In this document: positions 21,354 to 26,661 of the stretch, piece by piece
Layout: the number at the start of each line of letters is the position of its first letter
Position numbering within the stretch: the first letter of the stretch is position 1
Assembly: GCA_947457605.1 (NCBI GenBank)
Contig: CANGWP010000010.1
Span: 1 to 26,661 of the forward strand
DNA length: 26,661 nucleotides
From: Bdellovibrionales bacterium
GTDB taxonomy: Bacteria > Bdellovibrionota > UBA1018 > CAIMNF01
Direction of reading: 5' to 3'
The notes under the pieces: model-generated
Told to the model about the DNA's origin: nothing
Seen by the model: only the letters and a program-made list of their open reading frames with translations
The model's database searches: none
Program-made: the position numbers and the translations under genes

Positions 21354-22069
21354 GGATTCAGGAACGCTTCGGCAGTCTCGCGAGTAGTCCGATTCGCCAC
21401 TCTCTCGAGCGCGGGAATCTCGATCCGAACCGCATCTCCTTTTGGTCCCACCCACCAAATGGCCACCACCTTGTTGAACTCCACCCTTAGTTTTCGTGTT
21501 TTGCTTTGAAGAGCGAAATCATCCGCCCGCATCTCATAGGCGGTTCCCCGAATTACGGGAACTTCGCCTTCGACCTGGTCCTCAAGGATCGCCTGGAATT
21601 CCTTTGGTTGCACTCCGGTGATGCGCTTGGAGTTCTTGTTGATCCAAACCGGAAAAAAAGACGCAAGAATGAGTTTCGGGAGCATTTCCGCTCTCAATGG
21701 CTTTGCTTGAACAACTCCGGTTCTCGCCTTCACCGAAAAAACGCGTCCTTTCGGATCTACCGTTCCATCAATGACCTTTTCTTCCCCGTTGACCTGGGTT
21801 CGAAAATTGTAAAACAGGGGTTCGAGCAGCTCTGTGTTCTTAGCGGTGGCTCCCAGATTTTCACTTCGAACCCGGCGCCCACCGCGGATCCATGTATTCA
21901 GTTGAATTTTAATGCGGCTTCCCGTGATCTCGACTTTCTCGTTATAATAGGAATGGGGGGCGTTGCGTTCACTGACGGTGTACCAGTGATCCCAAAGGAC
22001 TTCGCCTCCGAATGAGGAAAAGGGGATGAATAAAATCAAAAAAGCCCGGATTCGGTGGAATTTTGACAC
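21350..22069 (-). CDS. Secreted hypothetical protein heading the permease-nagZ operon (GTG start)
   Basis: 239 residues. I place the start at GTG 22069 because a perfect AGGAGG lies 6 nt upstream and the resulting N-terminus (SKFHRIRAFLILFIPFSSFGG) is a signal peptide. A more distal GTG at 22099 would put ten extra polar residues in front and bury that ribosome-binding site. The mature protein is beta-rich (EKVEITGSRIKIQLNTWI, KVIDGTVDPKGRVFSVKA), reminiscent of periplasmic LolA or DUF3108-like beta folds, but I cannot assign a family. It is translationally coupled to the OppB-like permease (ATGA), so it may serve the transporter, although it does not look like a normal SBP_bac_5 binding protein, which would exceed 500 residues. 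Confidence 0.72.
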   Translation of the reverse strand: MSKFHRIRAFLILFIPFSSFGGEVLWDHWYTVSERNAPHSYYNEKVEITGSRIKIQLNTWIRGGRRVRSENLGATAKNTELLEPLFYNFRTQVNGEEKVIDGTVDPKGRVFSVKARTGVVQAKPLRAEMLPKLILASFFPVWINKNSKRITGVQPKEFQAILEDQVEGEVPVIRGTAYEMRADDFALQSKTRKLRVEFNKVVAIWWVGPKGDAVRIEIPALERVANRTTRETAEAFLNP

Positions 22070-22157
22070 AAGGAGCCTCCTCTGTTTCAAGTCCGGCACA
22101 GCCTAACTTATTTCAGTTATTAAGGAAAGATACCGAAGAGGAATCGGGAGAAACAGA

Positions 22158-23075
22158 ATGTTCACGTTCCACATTTCCGAGTATGCAGGCTTCTTGCTTT
22201 ACGCAGGGTATGCGCTCATCTTCATTGCGGTGGCGATGTTCTCCTACATGCTGCTCTCGGAACAAGAGAACATGTCGGCTGCGGAAAATCTACGCGAGCT
22301 CGAAGGAAAGAAAACCACGAACGGGTTGGTCAAGCTCACTCGTCCCTTCTTTTCCCAATATCTGGTGCCCATGGTTCGAAGCAAGCCATTCTTCGATGAA
22401 GCGCGGGTGAAGTACCGCCGCAAGATCATCAGTGGAGGACTCAGGGATCAGTTGAACGCGGATGAGTTCATTGCATTCAAAATTTTCCTCGTCGTTTTTT
22501 TCCCTCTGGTTGCGGGAATGATCAATGCATTGAAGCTTTATGAGCTTCCGATGTACGTCATCCTTGCACTTCCCTTCATCGGCTTCATCTATCCTGACAT
22601 GTGGGTGAACGGGGAGATCAAGGATCGCCACAAGAAGGTGATTCGCTCTCTTCCTTTCGTCGTGGATCTCCTTGCCCTTTCCACCGAAGCCGGTCTTGAT
22701 TTTATCGGTGCGATCCAAAAAGTGGTGGAGAAGGCGGCGCCAAGTCCTTTGATTGATGAACTGGAGCAGGTGCTCAAGGAAATCAAGGTGGGGTCGGCCC
22801 GGGGTGAAGCCCTGCGCGAGATGGCGATCCGGATCAATCTTCAGGAGGTGAATTCCTTCATCGCGGTTCTGGTGTCCGCGGATCAGATGGGAGCCTCGAT
22901 CGGAAAAGTTCTTCGCCAGCAGTCCGAGCAGATCAGGGTATTGCGGTTCGTAATGGCGGAAAAAGCGGGAGCCCAGGCAAACCAGAAACTCATGGCACCG
23001 ACTTTCGGTCTTATTCTTCCTGCGATCATCATCGTGATGCTCGTGCCATTCCTGCTTTCGGGAGGAGGACTTTGA
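22158..23075 (+). CDS. tadC: TadC-like type II/IV pilus inner-membrane platform protein
   Basis: 305 residues. T2SS-F domain of the TadB/TadC kind: LPFVVDLLALSTEAGLDFIG at about 171-190, QQSEQIRVLRFVMAEKAGAQ near 255-275, and final helices ending LVPFLLSGGGL. Hydrophobic segments at both ends and in the middle fit the TadC topology. It forms the assembly platform for Flp/Tad pili with TadB and the ATPase TadA, neither of which is in this window. GGGAG 7 nt upstream marks the start. It begins a plus-strand operon divergent from the nagZ operon. Confidence 0.9.
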   Translation: MFTFHISEYAGFLLYAGYALIFIAVAMFSYMLLSEQENMSAAENLRELEGKKTTNGLVKLTRPFFSQYLVPMVRSKPFFDEARVKYRRKIISGGLRDQLNADEFIAFKIFLVVFFPLVAGMINALKLYELPMYVILALPFIGFIYPDMWVNGEIKDRHKKVIRSLPFVVDLLALSTEAGLDFIGAIQKVVEKAAPSPLIDELEQVLKEIKVGSARGEALREMAIRINLQEVNSFIAVLVSADQMGASIGKVLRQQSEQIRVLRFVMAEKAGAQANQKLMAPTFGLILPAIIIVMLVPFLLSGGGL

Positions 23076-23076
23076 G

Positions 23077-23439
23077 ATGACTCTGAATCTCATTCGCAAA
23101 CATGACTCTGCCGAAATTGCCTCCAAACTGGAGGTTGCGGACCGGTTTGTGCCAAGGCTCAGGGGTTTGATCGGGAGATCCCGTTTTGATGCGGGTGAGG
23201 GGTTGCTGTTTCCGAGATGCAACAGTGTCCACATGTGGATGATGAGCATTCCGATAGACCTGGTGTTCCTGAAAAAACAGGCCTCCGAGTGGTTGGTTTT
23301 GAGCGTGCATCCGGAACTTAGACCATGGAAGATTCTCCCTGTGGGAAATTTCAAGGCCGATGATGCTCTTGAGCTTCCGGCCGGAACCATTCAGAGCAAG
23401 GGACTGAAATCCGGGGAGGTGCTATGCATCGCCTCGTGA
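23077..23439 (+). CDS. DUF192 family protein
   Basis: 120 residues. The DUF192 core is readable: VPRLRGLIGRSRFDAGEGLL with FPRCNSVHMWMMSIPIDLVFL, corresponding to the family's RxxGLMxR and VHSFWMKNTxxPLDIxFLD pattern, then LELPAGTIQSKGLKSGE near the end. Usual members carry a signal peptide; this copy has none, so it should be cytoplasmic. One nt separates it from tadC (TGAGATG), and GGAGGAGG precedes it. Position inside a Tad/FHA operon is the only functional clue. Confidence 0.85.
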   Translation: MTLNLIRKHDSAEIASKLEVADRFVPRLRGLIGRSRFDAGEGLLFPRCNSVHMWMMSIPIDLVFLKKQASEWLVLSVHPELRPWKILPVGNFKADDALELPAGTIQSKGLKSGEVLCIAS

Positions 23440-25052
23440 TCGTATCCGGACCAAACCGGGGGAGTTCGTTCAGTCTGGTCGAGGGGGAAAACTCCATCGG
23501 CCGTCAGATGGACAATCACATTGTTCTCAGTTCATCCAAGGTTTCCAAACGCCACTGCGCTTTGGTGGTGAATACCCGGGACGTGGTTCTCCGGGATGAA
23601 GGAAGCACGAATGGAACCTTTGTGAATGGGGCACTTGCACGCCAGCAGACCCTGAATTCCGGCGACAAGGTTGGAGTTGGCGAGTTTGTCCTGGAGCTCG
23701 TCAAATCACAGCTGCCGGCCCCGCTGGAGCCCTCTTCGAGTGGTGCGATCGCGGAAGTTGGAATCCCCTCCGGTTTTGCAGACCCCGGATTCGGAGCCCC
23801 TGCTCCCGTCGAGCGCATCACGATCGCAAAAGCCAACTTCAAGGACGCCGTCCCCGAGGTGGAGGCGCCTCAGGATCCGATTGGAAAAATTGCCGCGATT
23901 TTTGAGGGAAAAATCATGCCGAATTTCTACGGCATGCTCATGAAAACCGAGTTCAGGTCGGTGGCGGGCACGATTTTTCTTGTGATGGGAATCGTTGCGG
24001 TGGCAGGAGCGGTCATGCCGATGCAGGATCTTGCGGAACAAAGCATCCGGAATGAGGCCTTCGTCCGCGCCAAAATCCTGTCGAGAGAGCTTGCGGACAG
24101 GTTCAGCCCCAATTTCGCAAATCATACCGAATCCCAGATTGATTTTTCTTTTCTCGAAACCGAGGACTCGATCAAGTCGGTAGTCATCACAAATCCATCC
24201 CTTCAGATCATAGCGCCGGTGTCCCGGTTGAATCAGATTTATGCCGGCGGTTTTGAAGCGGTATTTGCTTTGAAGGCCGCGAAACTCTTCCGCGAGGGAA
24301 GGGATTCGGGGATTGGTATGGTGGGGACCGATCAGAGTGTGGCCGTGTGGGCGGAACCGGTCAAGGTCACGGATGCCCGTCAATTGAAGCCCCAGCTTGC
24401 CGCGATCGTCGTTGTGGCCATTGATTTTTCGGGGAACATGATTGCTTCGGGCGGACTCGGCGTTGTTTATGGCACCGCTGCCGCAGTTGCAGGGCTTGCC
24501 ATGTTGATTGGCTATCTAATTCTCATGCGTTTGTCGGCCAAACCCTATGAAGTGCTGAACGAAGAATTGGATCGGATTCTTCGCGGCGAAATCACCCGGG
24601 TCACCCAGGAATTCAAGATGGATGAGACCAAGGCTCTCTGGGAAAACATCAATACCGCAGCCCAGAGGATGCCGAAGAGCGCCTCTGAGTCCATGAGTCT
24701 GAGCGAGATCTCCTGGGACCAAAGGATGGAGTCCTACCGCGCACTCTCGGAGCAGGGTAAATTCGCGTTCCTCGGGCTGGATCCGAGTCTTCTGATCGTT
24801 TCGATGAACGAGATCTTCAGCGAGGCCAGCGGGATCCGTTCCGAATCGATCGGGCAGCCCGTGAGTGTTGCTGCCGACCAGGCTCTTTCCGCATTGGCCA
24901 CGGATTTGCTCCGGGTGGCAAGCAGCTCCCAAGGCAGGTTCGCAAGTGACCGGTTTTCCTTCCAGGGGGACAGTTATGAAGTTACCGCGATTGCCATTCC
25001 CAATGGCGATCAGAACGGGCTTGCGGTGATGTTCAAGAGGGGAGGCGGGTGA
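23424..25052 (+). CDS. FHA domain membrane protein with extracytoplasmic sensor-like segment, HAMP-like and PAS-like regions
   Basis: 542 residues. Residues 1-93 form an FHA phosphothreonine-binding domain with the key residues: SIGRQ (Gly26, Arg27), SKVSKRHC (Ser41, His44) and STNGTFVNG (Asn63). A proline-rich linker follows, then TM1 (about 178-200), a segment of about 140 residues expected outside the membrane, and TM2 (about 343-368). A helical HAMP-like region (EVLNEELDRILRGEITRV) and a PAS-like domain (about 437-540: ALSEQGKFAFLGLDPSLLIV and following) complete it. No kinase, cyclase, phosphodiesterase or methyl-accepting output domain is visible, so it reads like a receptor whose output is protein interaction. 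GGAGG lies 4 nt upstream; overlaps DUF192 by 16 nt. Confidence 0.85.
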   Translation: MHRLVIVSGPNRGSSFSLVEGENSIGRQMDNHIVLSSSKVSKRHCALVVNTRDVVLRDEGSTNGTFVNGALARQQTLNSGDKVGVGEFVLELVKSQLPAPLEPSSSGAIAEVGIPSGFADPGFGAPAPVERITIAKANFKDAVPEVEAPQDPIGKIAAIFEGKIMPNFYGMLMKTEFRSVAGTIFLVMGIVAVAGAVMPMQDLAEQSIRNEAFVRAKILSRELADRFSPNFANHTESQIDFSFLETEDSIKSVVITNPSLQIIAPVSRLNQIYAGGFEAVFALKAAKLFREGRDSGIGMVGTDQSVAVWAEPVKVTDARQLKPQLAAIVVVAIDFSGNMIASGGLGVVYGTAAAVAGLAMLIGYLILMRLSAKPYEVLNEELDRILRGEITRVTQEFKMDETKALWENINTAAQRMPKSASESMSLSEISWDQRMESYRALSEQGKFAFLGLDPSLLIVSMNEIFSEASGIRSESIGQPVSVAADQALSALATDLLRVASSSQGRFASDRFSFQGDSYEVTAIAIPNGDQNGLAVMFKRGGG

Positions 25053-26107
25053 TGAGTCAGGAACTCGTTCTTCGCTTCAAGACAGCCCAGGTTCCCTTGC
25101 AGGAGGGTGAATATGCACGGCTTCGTGTTCTTCAGGGCCCTGATCTCGGTTCGATTTTTGTCGTGAAGAGTTCCTCCGTTACTCTTGGGCGCGGCGAGGG
25201 GGCCTCGCTCCGGATTGCGGATCTGAAAGCCTCGAGGGTTCATGCCAAAATCGAATTCACTTCGAGCGTGGGGTGGCGGGTGGTGGATCTTGGAAGTGCG
25301 AACGGGATTTTTTATCGGGGTGAGTTCGTCCGGGATTTCCCGGTAAAAAGTGGGGATAATTTCACCATTGGGGATACGATCTTTCAATTCCTGATGAATT
25401 CGGAGCCGGGGCACCTTCTGATGGCGCCCATTTCGGATGATCCCGAACTTGAGAAGCGGGAGGTCGCCTTCGCGGAGCAGAAGATCAGGGTGCGGGCTCT
25501 CAGCAAGGAAGTGAAATTTGCCGAAAAGAAAAACGCCAAGAAGACCAACCCTCTGGTTCTTGTCTTGGGAGCGATCTTTGCGTTGGCTTATATTTACCCC
25601 GAAGAGGCGGCACCGATTCTGTACGATTACGGACTCGATTTCGTCGCTGATCTGATCGGTGCTCCCCCCAAATCCCAGCTCGCACAGAAAAAATCCGGGC
25701 AGAAGAAGGATGAGAAAGAGGAGAAGGACCGTTCGGTTGCTTCCTATGGGGCGCCCAGTGTGGCACCTGAGGTTGCAAGAACTGCGGAGCAGTATTATCG
25801 CCAGGGCTTCCGGGAGTTCAAAGCCGGAAATTACCTGCGTGCCCGGGAGAGCTTTGCGCTCGCACTTCAGGTGAACCCTGGGCATGAACGCGCCCGGGCC
25901 TATCTGGAAAATTCGATTCGGGAAAACGAGCGCGAGGTGAAACACCTGATTGATCTCGGAAGAAGGGCCCGGGATGTCGGTCGATTCAAGTTGGCACGCA
26001 GTCTTTTCTCCACGGCTCTTCGCCACAGTGGAGACGACCCTGAGGATCCTCTGGTGATTGAGAGCAAGGAAGCCTTGAAGAATCTTGAATCCGGAGGTGT
26101 TCAATGA
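25052..26107 (+). CDS. FHA domain protein with one membrane helix and C-terminal TPR repeats
   Basis: 351 residues. FHA domain at about 22-115: VTLGRGEGASLRI (Gly46, Arg47), LKASRVHAKIEF (Ser61, His64) and SANGIFYRG (Asn84), all phosphopeptide-contact positions present. A helical basic region follows, a hydrophobic helix (NPLVLVLGAIFALAYIYP, about 166-183), a lysine-rich linker, and TPR-like repeats from about 244 (EQYYRQGFREFKAGNYLRAR, then ESFALALQVNPGHERARAYL) and 297-330. I chose the ATG at 25052, overlapping the previous stop (TGATG) with GGGGAGG upstream, rather than the GTG one codon earlier. It is likely a membrane-tethered adaptor for the Tad-type apparatus. Confidence 0.86.
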   Translation: MSQELVLRFKTAQVPLQEGEYARLRVLQGPDLGSIFVVKSSSVTLGRGEGASLRIADLKASRVHAKIEFTSSVGWRVVDLGSANGIFYRGEFVRDFPVKSGDNFTIGDTIFQFLMNSEPGHLLMAPISDDPELEKREVAFAEQKIRVRALSKEVKFAEKKNAKKTNPLVLVLGAIFALAYIYPEEAAPILYDYGLDFVADLIGAPPKSQLAQKKSGQKKDEKEEKDRSVASYGAPSVAPEVARTAEQYYRQGFREFKAGNYLRARESFALALQVNPGHERARAYLENSIRENEREVKHLIDLGRRARDVGRFKLARSLFSTALRHSGDDPEDPLVIESKEALKNLESGGVQ

Positions 26108-26661
26108 GTACTCTTCTGCGACTTGAAGTTTTTCACCAAGGCGAACTCCTGAAGGAAATTCCGTGGGATGGTCAGACCCTTTGGGTGGGACGGGGTGAGG
26201 ATTGTGGAATCCGCCTTGATGATCGCGCGATTTCCCGCAAGCATGCAGTGATTCGTCATACTGAAAATGGAATCGAATTCGAAAAGAAATCAAAATTCGG
26301 CGGTGCCAAAGTGGACGGAAAGGACGTGGAACAGGTCACCCTTCATGGGGGCGAATGTCTCGCATTCGGGGAGTATGAGATCCATGTGAAAAAGTCGGTG
26401 GAACCCGGGAAGACGGTTCCCATCCCCGCTCAAACCATCGAATCACTCGAGTATGGAACTGAAAAAATGGAGCCGGTGATTCCGGATTCGTTTTCTGATC
26501 ATGCTCTTTCTCTCTCGCAGGAAGCGCCCGGTGTCGGTCTTGAGTCCACAAAGCAAGAGGGCACAGCGGCTCTCGATCTGAATGGAATGTCCGAAGGCGC
26601 GCCTGACTTCATGAGTGGCGTGGAGGGAGCGGCCGAAGCGTCAAATGAGCTGCAGTCCGAA
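26104..26661 (+). CDS. Third FHA domain protein, 3' end outside window
   Basis: 186 residues visible, frame open at the window edge. FHA domain at about 1-98: LWVGRGEDCGIRLDD (Gly29, Arg30) and AISRKHAVIRH (Ser44, His47); the usual asparagine turn is replaced by KFGGAKVDG, so phosphopeptide binding may be altered. After it comes an acidic, low-complexity region rich in Glu, Ser and Pro. Coupled to the FHA-TPR gene by ATGA overlap. The cut end hides whether a membrane helix or another domain follows. Confidence 0.85.
   Translation, partial: MSTLLRLEVFHQGELLKEIPWDGQTLWVGRGEDCGIRLDDRAISRKHAVIRHTENGIEFEKKSKFGGAKVDGKDVEQVTLHGGECLAFGEYEIHVKKSVEPGKTVPIPAQTIESLEYGTEKMEPVIPDSFSDHALSLSQEAPGVGLESTKQEGTAALDLNGMSEGAPDFMSGVEGAAEASNELQSE

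Noticed and set aside
22290..23390. Minus-strand open frame (366 codons) opposite tadC and DUF192
   Set aside because: Overlaps two recognisable genes entirely; His/Arg-rich translation without motif.
25010..26293. Minus-strand open frame (427 codons) opposite the FHA genes
   Set aside because: Runs across three coupled, clearly coding plus-strand genes with FHA and TPR motifs.
1..26661. Search for CRISPR arrays, tRNA/rRNA genes, insertion sequences, attachment sites and GC-rich intrinsic terminators
   Set aside because: None was seen by eye; operons meet convergently with overlapping or near-abutting stops, leaving no room for classical terminators in most places.

Overview
The window looks like a chromosomal segment of a Gram-negative, moderately GC-rich bacterium, most likely a delta-proteobacterial or Bdellovibrionota-type lineage. 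This is inferred from the mix of secreted and lipoprotein hypotheticals, a TadC/DUF192/FHA cluster, a Thermus-type isocitrate dehydrogenase with a C-terminal extension, a B12-domain-less methylmalonyl-CoA mutase subunit, and very tight gene packing with 1-16 nt overlaps. I saw no rRNA, tRNA, CRISPR array, insertion sequence or phage gene.

Layout. (1) Bases 1-2183: a left-truncated ABC1/UbiB-family kinase with an N-terminal Xre-type helix-turn-helix (minus strand), divergent from a small lipoprotein and a secreted hypothetical protein. (2) Bases 2180-6691: a compact minus-strand operon guaB-guaA-(secreted hypothetical)-queF, joining GMP synthesis to queuosine (preQ1) synthesis. (3) Bases 6836-8856: the methylmalonyl-CoA mutase catalytic subunit coupled to a YkgJ-type cysteine-cluster protein. 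(4) Bases 8853-10319: NADP-type isocitrate dehydrogenase. (5) Bases 10417-17109: an inorganic-carbon (DAB) island. A NhaR-like LysR regulator is divergent from dabB-dabA, with a textbook LysR palindrome between them. A second NhaR-like LysR regulator, co-transcribed with a DUF1275 membrane protein, is convergent on dabA. All four DabA zinc/active-site residues are present. (6) Bases 17220-18688: a candidate promoter, two tentative small ORFs and a secreted papain-like (C1) cysteine peptidase. (7) Bases 18676-22069: a minus-strand operon of a secreted hypothetical protein, two Opp/Dpp-type permeases and cytoplasmic NagZ, which suggests muropeptide uptake and recycling. (8) Bases 22158-26661: tadC, a DUF192 protein and three consecutive FHA-domain proteins, the last cut by the window edge.

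The two most interesting regions are the doubly LysR-flanked dabBA island and the Tad-linked trio of FHA proteins. One of the three has an FHA-TM-extracytoplasmic-TM-HAMP-like-PAS layout with no visible catalytic output domain. Several start codons were set by ribosome-binding-site position rather than by longest ORF (queF, guaB, DUF1275, both permeases, the GTG-started secreted protein, dabA, FHA-TPR). Everything was read by eye; no database search was run.
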